6,952 bases of DNA from CAZQLE01 sp964593905 (lineage in GTDB: Bacteria > Chloroflexota > Anaerolineae > Anaerolineales > Anaerolineaceae), in NCBI GenBank assembly GCA_964593905.1, contig CAZQLE010000199.1, forward strand, positions 1 through 6,952, in the 5' to 3' direction. Of the stretch, positions 1 to 5,937 are shown in pieces. Position 1 is the first letter of the stretch. Each line of letters starts with the position of its first letter. Under the pieces are notes generated by a model. The model searched no databases and was not told the DNA's origin. It saw nothing but the letters and a program-made list of their open reading frames with translations. The translations under genes were made by a program, and so were the position numbers.

Positions 1-1940
1 ATCTAACCCAGTTGGCCCGCGAAGGTAAACTCGACCCGGTGATCGGCCGGGATAATGAGATTTTGCGCGTGATGCAGATTCTTTCACGGCGCACCAAGAA
101 CAACCCGGTGCTGATCGGAGAAGCCGGGGTTGGAAAAACCGCCATTGTGGAGGGCCTGGCGCAGAAGATTGCCGCCAACGATGTGCCGGAGATCCTTTCG
201 GGCAAGCGGGTGACCTCGCTTGACCTGGGTGCGATGATTGCCGGCTCGCGCTTTCGAGGCGAGTTTGAAGAACGGCTTAAAGCTGCCATTGAAGAAGTTC
301 AGCGCTCGGCCGGAGAGATTATTTTGTTTATCGATGAACTGCACACTGTGGTGGGCGCGGGGGCAGCGCAGGGCGCCATGGATGCCTCGAATATGCTCAA
401 GCCCGCTCTTGCGCGCGGTGAACTGCAATGTGTGGGCGCGACCACGCTGGATGAATATCACAAATATATTGAAAAAGATGCCGCCCTCGAACGGCGGTTT
501 GCACCGGTCTATGTGGATGAACCGTCGGTTGAAGATACGATTCAGATGTTAAAGGGCCTGCGCGACCGTTATGAGGCCCATCACAAGGTGCGCTTCTCAG
601 ATGATGCGCTGGTTGCGGCGGTTCGTTTATCGTCACGCTATGTGACCGACCGCCGGCTGCCGGATAAGGCGATTGATTTAATCGACGAAGCTGCTGCCAA
701 GCTGCGCGTGGCGTTGTATTCACTGCCGGCCGATTTGAAAAAAATGAAGACCGAAATTGATCGTTATGCGGCAGAAGAAGAACAGGCCGGCGTGGAGCGC
801 GATTATGAACGCGCGGCGCGCATGAAGGCCGAACGCATGCGCATTACCGAAGTATTTAACCAGCAGCGGGATCAGTGGGAAGTGGAACACAAGCTGGATG
901 AAATGGTGGATGTGAGTGATATTGCCCAGGTCATTGCGCAGTGGACCGGCATTCCGGTGAACCAGATGATGGAAACCGAAGCTGAACGGCTGCTGCATAT
1001 GGAAGACCGCCTGCACGAGAGCATTATCGGGCAGGAAGAGGCCATTCATGCCATCTCGGATGCGATCCGCCGCGCCCGGTCGGGGCTTAAGGACCCGCGC
1101 CGGCCGATTGGGTCGTTTATCTTCATCGGGCCTTCCGGGGTGGGTAAGACTGAGCTGGCAAAATCGCTGGCTGAATTCCTCTTTGATGATGCCGATGCGC
1201 TGGTGCGGTTGGATATGAGCGAATATCGCGAACAGCATACCGTTTCACGCTTGTTTGGCGCGCCTCCGGGATATGTGGGCTATGAAGAAGGCGGCCAGTT
1301 GACCGAAGCCGTTCGCCGCCGGCCGTATCGGGTGATCTTGTTTGACGAGATCGAAAAGGCGCACCCCGAGGTGTGGAATGCGCTGCTGCAAATTTTGGAT
1401 GACGGCCGGTTGACGGATGGTCAGGGCCAGGTGGTGGACTTCCGCAACACGGTATTAATCATGACCAGCAACCTGGGCACCGAGTTTGTGCGCCGCGGCG
1501 GTACACTGGGCTTTGTGCCCGGCGCCGACAGCGAGGAACGCGAGGCGCATTTGAAGATCGAGAAGTCACTTAAATCGACCTTCCGCCCCGAATTTCTTAA
1601 CCGCATTGACGATATCATCATCTTCTCACCGCTGACGCTGGAGCAGATGAGTGAGATTGTGGATTTGCAGATGAAAGAGATCCAAAGCCGGTTGGAAGAG
1701 CATGGGCTGGGGGTGGCTCTGACTGATCGGGCGCGAAAATGGCTGGCAAAAGAGGGTTACGACCCGGCCTTTGGCGCGCGGCCGCTGCGCCGGGCGCTGC
1801 AAAAATATGTAGAAAGCCCGCTTTCGATCCGGCTGCTTTCGGGCGAGTTCTCGCGCGGTGAGGTGGTGCTGGTGGATGTGGATGACCAGGAAAAGATTGT
1901 TTTTCTGCGTCAAGACGCGAAAGAAACTGCTTCAATATAA
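1..1940 (+). CDS. clpC: ATP-dependent Clp protease ATP-binding subunit ClpC (5' end missing)
   Basis: Hexameric AAA+ unfoldase that feeds proteins into the ClpP peptidase in the cytosol. The frame is open from base 3 (LTQLAREGKLDPVIGRD), so the start, the N-terminal Clp domain and probably about 180 residues lie upstream. Counting from the TTG codon at 12 (an internal Leu, not a start): first ATPase ring with Walker A GEAGVGKT 36-43, Walker B ILFIDE 104-109 and an arginine-finger segment LERRF 159-163; a short middle region with a UVR-type motif (DYERAARMKAER, 264-275), which distinguishes ClpC from ClpB with its long coiled coil; second ring with Walker A GPSGVGKT 373-380 and Walker B VILFDE 441-446; then a C-terminal D2-small domain. 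TLGF at 498-501 matches the [LIV]-G-[FL] loop that docks on ClpP, which supports a protease partner rather than a disaggregase. Both rings look catalytically intact. A strong terminator follows 10 bases after the stop, so it ends its transcription unit. clpP is not in view. Confidence 0.95.
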   Translation, partial: LTQLAREGKLDPVIGRDNEILRVMQILSRRTKNNPVLIGEAGVGKTAIVEGLAQKIAANDVPEILSGKRVTSLDLGAMIAGSRFRGEFEERLKAAIEEVQRSAGEIILFIDELHTVVGAGAAQGAMDASNMLKPALARGELQCVGATTLDEYHKYIEKDAALERRFAPVYVDEPSVEDTIQMLKGLRDRYEAHHKVRFSDDALVAAVRLSSRYVTDRRLPDKAIDLIDEAAAKLRVALYSLPADLKKMKTEIDRYAAEEEQAGVERDYERAARMKAERMRITEVFNQQRDQWEVEHKLDEMVDVSDIAQVIAQWTGIPVNQMMETEAERLLHMEDRLHESIIGQEEAIHAISDAIRRARSGLKDPRRPIGSFIFIGPSGVGKTELAKSLAEFLFDDADALVRLDMSEYREQHTVSRLFGAPPGYVGYEEGGQLTEAVRRRPYRVILFDEIEKAHPEVWNALLQILDDGRLTDGQGQVVDFRNTVLIMTSNLGTEFVRRGGTLGFVPGADSEEREAHLKIEKSLKSTFRPEFLNRIDDIIIFSPLTLEQMSEIVDLQMKEIQSRLEEHGLGVALTDRARKWLAKEGYDPAFGARPLRRALQKYVESPLSIRLLSGEFSRGEVVLVDVDDQEKIVFLRQDAKETASI

Positions 1941-1950
1941 AGTAACTGAA

Positions 1951-1987
1951 AGATGCCGCCGGGCCTGGCCCGGCGGCATCTTTTTTT
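1951..1987 (+). terminator. Rho-independent terminator of clpC
   Basis: A perfect inverted repeat, arms 1951-1965 and 1967-1981 (AGATGCCGCCGGGCC and its complement), leaves a minimal loop of about three bases (CTG) and is followed directly by a run of seven T (1981-1987). Stem length, G+C content and T tract are all near ideal. It starts 10 bases after the clpC stop and should separate clpC from everything downstream. Confidence 0.95.
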
Positions 1988-1998
1988 GTGCCCGGTGG

Positions 1999-2048
1999 TT
2001 GTCCATGTCATGCAGAGCGCCGCGCAGCATCGCTGTGCCAATTTGCAA
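1999..2048 (+). repeat. Direct repeat A, copy 1 (50 bp)
   Basis: This begins TTGTCCATGTCATGCAGAG and ends CCAATTTGCAA. It matches 2123-2172 at 46 of 50 positions, with differences at 2018, 2019, 2021 and 2036. The core GTCATGCAGAGC..GCAGCATCGCTG resembles dispersed hairpin-forming repeats that I recall from environmental Chloroflexota genomes; that comparison is from memory. Confidence 0.85.
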
Positions 2049-2089
2049 ACTCTTGTCGCTGCCTGCATGGGTAGAGATTCTTTGCGCGG
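2044..2089 (+). repeat. Repeat B, copy 1 (TGCAA...CTGCCTGCATGGGTAGAGATTCTT)
   Basis: The stretch 2057-2089 is identical to 2329-2361 at 32 of 33 positions (T versus C after GATTCTT). To its left, looser similarity reaches back to TGCAA at 2044. A third, more diverged version follows repeat A copy 2 at 2168-2197 (TGCAAGA, then GCCCGCA, then GGTAG). Confidence 0.8.
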
Positions 2090-2110
2090 TGCTACGCACC
2101 GGCTCAGAAT
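2077..2110. repeat. Imperfect palindrome ATTCT...CGGTGC-TAC-GCACCG...AGAAT
   Basis: The inner stem CGGTGC (2087-2092) pairs with GCACCG (2096-2101) across a 3-base loop. The outer arms ATTCT (2077-2081) and AGAAT (2106-2110) also pair. There is no T tract after it, so it is not a terminator; it fits a REP-like unit attached to repeat B. Confidence 0.7.
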
Positions 2111-2122
2111 GACACCTGAATT

Positions 2123-2172
2123 TTGTCCATGTCATGCAGAGTACAGCGCAGCATCGCTGCGCCAATTTGCAA
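2123..2172 (+). repeat. Direct repeat A, copy 2 (50 bp)
   Basis: Second copy of the 50-bp unit, 124 bases after copy 1, with 46 of 50 identical positions. As with copy 1, the unit runs directly into a diverged form of the TGCAAGA...GGTAG segment (repeat B), so the duplicated block is longer than 50 bp and decays to the right. Confidence 0.85.
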
Positions 2173-2180
2173 GATCTGGT

Positions 2181-2240
2181 CTTGCCCGCACAGGTAGGGT
2201 GCGCCTTGGCGCACCGGCTTTTGCACACGGGTGCGGCAAG
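2181..2240. repeat. Nested inverted repeat (about 60 bp, cruciform-capable)
   Basis: The outer arms CTTGCCCGCAC (2181-2191) and GTGCGGCAAG (2231-2240) are complementary apart from one bulged base. Inside lies a perfect 8-bp hairpin, GGTGCGCC (2198-2205) and GGCGCACC (2208-2215), with a TT centre. No T tract follows. The nested layout is typical of REP or MITE-like sequences, but I see no coding capacity or target-site duplication. Confidence 0.65.
2194..2215 (+). repeat. Inverted repeat C, left copy (22 bp)
   Basis: GTAGGGTGCGCC-TT-GGCGCACC. Its reverse complement occurs at 2293-2314 with 20 of 22 positions matching, and each copy is itself close to palindromic. Confidence 0.75.
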
Positions 2241-2292
2241 TCACCTGCGTGACGGCCGGACAACCTTTTTCTTGCCTTGGGCCGGGGATGAT

Positions 2293-2314
2293 GGTGCGCC
2301 GAGGCGCATCCTAC
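2293..2314 (-). repeat. Inverted repeat C, right copy (22 bp)
   Basis: Reads GTAGGATGCGCC-TC-GGCGCACC on the - strand, matching 2194-2215 at 20 of 22 positions. The two copies face each other across about 77 bases and are followed by repeat B copy 2. Confidence 0.75.
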
Positions 2315-2361
2315 TGCAAGACCCTCGCCGCTGCCTGCATGGGTAGAGATTCTTCGCGCGG
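2315..2361 (+). repeat. Repeat B, copy 2
   Basis: TGCAAGA at 2315, then CGCTGCCTGCATGGGTAG from 2329 to 2346, then AGATTCTT and GCGCGG. It is the counterpart of 2044-2089, in the same orientation. It is not preceded by repeat A, so the block has been broken or has partly decayed here. Confidence 0.8.
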
Positions 2362-2389
2362 CACATATGAAAAGCAGGTGAAATTTTGA

Positions 2390-2419
2390 TTATCATGGAT
2401 GAGCGCCATGCGATATACT
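2390..2419 (+). promoter_or_regulatory. Putative sigma-70 type promoter for the cNBD/PH membrane protein
   Basis: TATACT at 2414-2419 matches the -10 consensus at five of six positions. TTATCA at 2390-2395 is a possible -35, four of six, with an 18-base spacer. Transcription would begin near 2426, one base before the ATG at 2427, giving a leaderless mRNA; no Shine-Dalgarno sequence is present to argue otherwise. A small dyad, CATGG (2394-2398) and CCATG (2406-2410), sits in the spacer and could be an operator half-site pair, but it is short. Confidence 0.5.
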
Positions 2420-2426
2420 TATTACT

Positions 2427-4094
2427 ATGGTGAACCGCGGCCAAATTCTTCAGGTGCTCAACACCGTTTACCCGTTTTCGAAACGCGACCCCCGAGTGCT
2501 TAACGCGGTCATCGAACGGGCCGAGTTGTTTCACTGTGAGCCGGGTCAGGTCATTTTTGAAGAGCACAGCGAAGCTGAATCGTTTTTTCTGGTGATCAGC
2601 GGGCGGGTTGGGCTGGCAAAATATGATCAAAATGGCGAACGCCTGGTGACACTGCTCAACCCGGGTGATTTCTTCGGGTATGAGATGCTGGAATATGAGG
2701 CGGAATACAACTCGAAAGCGGTGGCGGAAGTGCCCACCGACCTGTTGATTTTTAACCGCGATCAACTGGCGCTGCTGGCAGATGAAGTGCCGAATTTGCG
2801 GCAGGCGTTATCGCTGATGTATAACAGCTATAAATTGGCCGGGCGCACCTTGCTGGACTGGGTCTCTGCGGATGAGACGGTTTATTACATTGCCCGGCGG
2901 CATCCATTTTTTCTTATTTCACATCTGCTGGCCCCGCTGGGTTCGACCCTTGTGATAACGCCGGTTTTGTTATACTGGGTTCTGGTTACCCGGATGTTGA
3001 GCGGCTGGATTGCGCTGGGGGTGTGGGCCGTTTTGCTGGTCCTGTGGATTGTTTGGCTGGTGGTGGACTGGCGCAACGATTACGCAGTGGTGACCAATCA
3101 GCGGGTGGTTTTTCTGGAGCGGGTGGTGTTTTTGTATGACAGCCGTCAGGAAGCCCCTCTGAACGCGGTTTTGTCGGTTACCACCGATACTGATTTCTGG
3201 GGACGAACTTTTTCTTTTGGCACGGTCACCGTCAGCACTTATGCCGGAACAATCAAATTGAATATGCTCAGCCAGCCTGAACAGGTGGCGGCGGTGATCA
3301 ACGCGATTCTGTTTCGTTCGGGCCAATCTCGTGTTATGGCAGAACGTCAGATGATGGCCAGCATGATCCGCAAACGTTTGGGCTGGGGCGAGCCAAAATC
3401 ACCCGATGAAGTGCTGGTTAAGCGCCCGGTGCAGCGCCAGGTAAAATCGGGGCCGCTCAACCGTGCATTGGAGAATATGTTCCAGATGCGAATGGAACGC
3501 GGCCGGGTAATCACCTATCGCAAACACTGGTTTCTCTTGCTGCGCGGATTATTTTTGCCGGGACTATTTTTTTTGGCCGCCCTGGGGTTGATCGTCGGCG
3601 TTCTCATGGGGTTATTGTCCTTCCTGCCTAGCGTTCTGGCATGGGTGGCGGTGGGGGCTTTGATTTTGTTGATCAGTTTTCTGGGGCTGTTGTACCAGTA
3701 TTATGACTGGCACAACGATTATTATGAGATCACCGATGACCAGATTTTGGATGTGTACAAGAAACCGCTGGGTCAGGAAGAACGGCGGGTTGCCCCGATT
3801 AAGAACATTCAATCGGTGCGGTTTGACCGGAAATTATTGTTTGGCCTGATTTTTAACTATGGAACGGTTTATATTCAGGTGGGCGATACACTGTTGACGT
3901 TTGACAATGTGTTTAACCCCTCTGATGTGCAGCGTGAACTGCTGCGCCGGATTGCCAGCAAAGACATGCAGGAAAAGCAGCAGCAGTTTGCGGGTCAGCG
4001 CGAAATGATGGCAGATTTCTTGCAGATTTATTACGAAGTGATGCAAGAACAGCCCCCAAAAAGTGAGACGGCAGAACCTCAGGAGGGGGCATAA
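2427..4094 (+). CDS. Membrane protein: CRP/FNR-like cyclic-nucleotide domain plus two membrane-hairpin/PH-like (bPH2, DUF304) modules
   Basis: Role unknown; it is probably a membrane-anchored sensor or scaffold. Residues about 15-125 form a cyclic-nucleotide-binding beta roll (ISGRVGLAKYDQNGERLVTLLNPGDFFG). Its phosphate cassette (PGDFFGYEML...EYNSKAVAEV, 79-102) lacks the usual Arg-Ser-Ala and looks more like FNR than CAP. Two similar modules follow. Each has a basic/aromatic lead (HPFFL 159, KHWFLLL 366), two hydrophobic segments (about 165-187 with 193-213, and 372-398 with 401-423), the motif DW(R/H)NDY (214-219, 427-432) and a beta-rich PH-like domain with FGTV or YGTV (265, 478). A 60-70 residue polar linker joins them, and a Q/E-rich tail (511-555) ends the protein. 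There is no DNA-binding helix-turn-helix, so it is not a transcription factor. The ATG at 2427 is the first start after an in-frame stop at 2400-2402; no Shine-Dalgarno sequence is seen. The domain reading is by eye. Confidence 0.85.
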   Translation: MVNRGQILQVLNTVYPFSKRDPRVLNAVIERAELFHCEPGQVIFEEHSEAESFFLVISGRVGLAKYDQNGERLVTLLNPGDFFGYEMLEYEAEYNSKAVAEVPTDLLIFNRDQLALLADEVPNLRQALSLMYNSYKLAGRTLLDWVSADETVYYIARRHPFFLISHLLAPLGSTLVITPVLLYWVLVTRMLSGWIALGVWAVLLVLWIVWLVVDWRNDYAVVTNQRVVFLERVVFLYDSRQEAPLNAVLSVTTDTDFWGRTFSFGTVTVSTYAGTIKLNMLSQPEQVAAVINAILFRSGQSRVMAERQMMASMIRKRLGWGEPKSPDEVLVKRPVQRQVKSGPLNRALENMFQMRMERGRVITYRKHWFLLLRGLFLPGLFFLAALGLIVGVLMGLLSFLPSVLAWVAVGALILLISFLGLLYQYYDWHNDYYEITDDQILDVYKKPLGQEERRVAPIKNIQSVRFDRKLLFGLIFNYGTVYIQVGDTLLTFDNVFNPSDVQRELLRRIASKDMQEKQQQFAGQREMMADFLQIYYEVMQEQPPKSETAEPQEGA

Positions 4095-4102
4095 TCTGAT
4101 GC

Positions 4103-4130
4103 TGGACGAAGCTGTGAAAACGGGTAAAAT
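4103..4130 (+). promoter_or_regulatory. Possible weak promoter upstream of def
   Basis: TAAAAT at 4125-4130 with TGGACG at 4103-4108 (16-base spacer) would give a leader of roughly 35 bases before the def ATG. Both boxes are imperfect. No terminator separates def from the preceding gene, so read-through transcription is equally possible. Confidence 0.3.
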
Positions 4131-4163
4131 ATCGATGGAAAGGCTTTAATTGTTGTAGAAGTT

Positions 4164-4170
4164 GGAGGAA
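4164..4170 (+). promoter_or_regulatory. Shine-Dalgarno sequence of def
   Basis: GGAGGAA lies just upstream of the ATG at 4173 and fixes that start. It is the clearest ribosome binding site in the window and contrasts with the genes at 2427 and 4689, which have none or a poor one. Confidence 0.85.
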
Positions 4171-4172
4171 GA

Positions 4173-4682
4173 ATGGCAATACGTGAAATTATCAGTTTAC
4201 CCAACGCGGTTTTGCGCAGAAAAGCAAACCGGATTACAAATTTCGACCAAGATTTGCAGGCCCTGGCCAAAGATATGGTCGAGACGATGCGCAAAGCGCC
4301 CGGAGTGGGTCTGGCTGCGCCGCAAATTGGCGTTTCGAGCCGTCTGATCGTGGTTGAGTTTGGTGATGAAGAAGACGAAACTGTTCCGCAGAAACTGTAC
4401 GCACTGGTCAACCCCGAAATTGTCGAAAAATCTGCTGAAACAAAGGTCGGCGTTGAAGGGTGTCTTTCTGTTTTAGGTCTGGTGGGTGATGTGGAACGTC
4501 CTCAGCGGGTGACTGTGAAAGCCCAGAACTTGCACGGCAAACCGGTCAAGTTGAAGGCTGAAGGCTGGCTGGCGCGCATTCTGCAGCATGAAATCGATCA
4601 TCTGGATGGCGTGCTGTATACCGACCGCGCCTCCCGTGTCTGGGTGCCCAAGGAGGACGAGCAGTTGGAAATGCTCGACTGA
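4173..4682 (+). CDS. def: Peptide deformylase
   Basis: Removes the formyl group from the N-terminal formyl-methionine of nascent proteins at the ribosome exit, the step before methionine aminopeptidase. All three family motifs are present: motif I GVGLAAPQ (44-51), motif II EGCLS (95-99) and motif III QHEIDH (138-143). Cys97, His139 and His143 are the expected metal ligands (iron in the cell) and Glu140 the catalytic base. At 169 residues it has the normal bacterial length and looks intact. The ATG is set by a GGAGGAA ribosome binding site. It starts 78 bases after the upstream membrane-protein gene and its stop is 6 bases before recF. Pairing with recF is not the common def-fmt arrangement; fmt is not in view. 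Confidence 0.96.
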   Translation: MAIREIISLPNAVLRRKANRITNFDQDLQALAKDMVETMRKAPGVGLAAPQIGVSSRLIVVEFGDEEDETVPQKLYALVNPEIVEKSAETKVGVEGCLSVLGLVGDVERPQRVTVKAQNLHGKPVKLKAEGWLARILQHEIDHLDGVLYTDRASRVWVPKEDEQLEMLD

Positions 4683-4688
4683 GCGGGT

Positions 4689-5894
4689 ATGATCCTGAAC
4701 CGTCTGTCGCTGACCAATTTTCGCTCTTACAGCCGCCTGGACATGGACGTGCCCCGGCGGATTCTTTTGTTGGTGGGCGGCAATGCGCAGGGCAAGACCA
4801 GCCTGCTGGAGGCGGTTTATTATCTGGCGACGCTGACTTCGTTTCAGGCCTCGCATGACCGGCAGCTCATTCATTTTGCCGCCGCGCAAGAGGCCCTGGC
4901 CGTGGCGCGCTTGACGGCCGAATTTGAACGCGGCGGAAGCCCGCACCGCATTGAGGTGCGCATTATTCAGGAGGGGATTAACGGCGGCAGCCGGGTGCGC
5001 AAGGAAGTGTTGCTGGATGGCGCAAAGATCTCGGCTCAGGCGGCCCTGGGGTGCTTTACGGCGGTGATCTTTCTGCCCCAGATGACGCGCATTTTGGAAG
5101 GCGGCCCGGAAGAACGGCGGCGCTACCTGAACCTTGCTCTGGCGCAGGCTGTGCCGGGCTATGCGCGAGTGTTATCTGAATATTCGCAAATCCTTACCCA
5201 GCGCAATGCGCTGTTAAAACAATTGAGTGAACGCGGCGGTGATGCGGCTCAACTGGCATACTGGGATGAGATGTTGGCACAGCGGGGCGCACAATTGATT
5301 TTTGAGCGCATTGCCACCATCAGCCAACTGGAACAGGAGGCCCGCCAGATTCATGCCCGGCTGACCAATGGGTATGAGGTGCTGCGCCTTTCTTACCAGC
5401 CCGCGTTTGACCCGCTGCCTGCCCCCCAGGGACAGTTTGCGCTGCCACTGGATGCCCCGCTGGACCGCAGCCGGATCAGCCTGGAGCAGATTCAGCAAGG
5501 ATTGATGGCGCGCCTGGCGGCGGTGCGGCGGGAAGAAATTGCCCGGGGGGTGACGACAATTGGCCCGCACCGGGATGAAATGCGCATCAGCGCCAACGGA
5601 ATTGACCTGGGTAATTACGGTTCGCGCGGGCAGATCCGCACTGCGCTGTTGTCGTTAAAGCTGGCTGAAATGGCCTGGCTGCACCAGCGCACCGGCGAAC
5701 AACCGATTTTGCTGCTGGACGAGATTACTGCCGAGCTCGATTTGCAGCGGCGGGCCGATTTGTTGAGTTATCTGGAGACCTGTGACCAGAGCCTGGTAAC
5801 CACCACCGATCTGGGGCTGTTTGATGAATCTTTTGTGCGCCACCACACGGTCTGGCAGATCAGTGCCGGGCAGGTGGCGCCGCACCCGGTGTAA
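4689..5894 (+). CDS. recF: DNA replication and repair protein RecF
   Basis: SMC/ABC-like ATPase that, with RecO and RecR, loads RecA at single-stranded gaps. The N-terminus LTNFRSY (8-14) is typical. Walker A is GGNAQGKTS (30-38). A RecF-type block VIFLPQ...GGPEERRRYLN (126-148) follows, then a coiled arm region (about 155-285) with RNALLK. TTIGPHRDE (289-297), the ABC signature GSRGQIRT (311-318) and Walker B/D-loop LLLDEITAELD (341-351) complete the ATPase site. At 401 residues it is longer than the roughly 360 of E. coli RecF; part of the excess is an insert rich in Pro, Leu and Ala around 238-260. The ATG is 6 bases after the def stop with only a poor ribosome binding site, which suggests translational coupling. 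It is not flanked by dnaA, dnaN or gyrB here. All catalytic motifs appear intact. Confidence 0.95.
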   Translation: MILNRLSLTNFRSYSRLDMDVPRRILLLVGGNAQGKTSLLEAVYYLATLTSFQASHDRQLIHFAAAQEALAVARLTAEFERGGSPHRIEVRIIQEGINGGSRVRKEVLLDGAKISAQAALGCFTAVIFLPQMTRILEGGPEERRRYLNLALAQAVPGYARVLSEYSQILTQRNALLKQLSERGGDAAQLAYWDEMLAQRGAQLIFERIATISQLEQEARQIHARLTNGYEVLRLSYQPAFDPLPAPQGQFALPLDAPLDRSRISLEQIQQGLMARLAAVRREEIARGVTTIGPHRDEMRISANGIDLGNYGSRGQIRTALLSLKLAEMAWLHQRTGEQPILLLDEITAELDLQRRADLLSYLETCDQSLVTTTDLGLFDESFVRHHTVWQISAGQVAPHPV

Positions 5895-5937
5895 GTCTTT
5901 GCGGGCCGGGTTATTCTCTGGGGACGGACCAAATTTC

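Larger units (their letters stand above)
1988..2426. other. Gene-free intergenic region rich in diverged repeats
   Basis: About 440 bases between the clpC terminator and the next gene. Short frames cross it on both strands, but none has a ribosome binding site or a recognisable protein, and overlapping frames on the two strands simply mirror the repeats. I see no tRNA, rRNA or known ncRNA. The content is direct and inverted repeats, listed separately, and a promoter at the right end. Confidence 0.8.

Noticed and set aside
12..14. TTG at 12 as the start of the first gene
   Set aside because: The frame is open to the left edge with conserved ClpC sequence (LTQLAREGKLDPVIGRD), so the gene begins before the window.
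720..1238. 172-codon - strand frame inside clpC
   Set aside because: It lies wholly within an intact clpC reading frame, has a His/Phe/Arg-rich shadow composition and no known motif.
1932..2252. Overlapping 98- and 99-codon frames on both strands across the repeat region
   Set aside because: They are repetitive translations of the repeats themselves (the same peptide phrases recur), they overlap the clpC terminator and they have no ribosome binding sites.
1999..2361. CRISPR array
   Set aside because: The repeats are too few, unequal in length and diverged, spacing is irregular, and no cas gene is present.
2394..2410. CATGG/CCATG dyad between the -35 and -10 as an operator
   Set aside because: Five-base arms with a 7-base gap occur often by chance; kept only as a remark in the promoter entry.
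2241..2765. 174-codon - strand frame running from the repeats into the cNBD gene
   Set aside because: Most of it is antisense to a well-supported domain; no start signal or family similarity was seen.
4099..4149. 16-codon frame (MLDEAVKTGKISMERL) between the cNBD/PH gene and def, with AGGAGG upstream
   Set aside because: The AGGAGG is inside the end of the preceding gene and about 12 bases away; the peptide is too short and unremarkable to claim, though a leader peptide cannot be excluded.
5884..5919. ACCCGG (5884-5889) pairing with CCGGGT (5906-5911), followed by TATTCTCT, as a recF terminator
   Set aside because: A six-base stem with a 16-base loop overlapping the stop codon and a broken T tract is too weak; co-transcription with the next gene remains likely.
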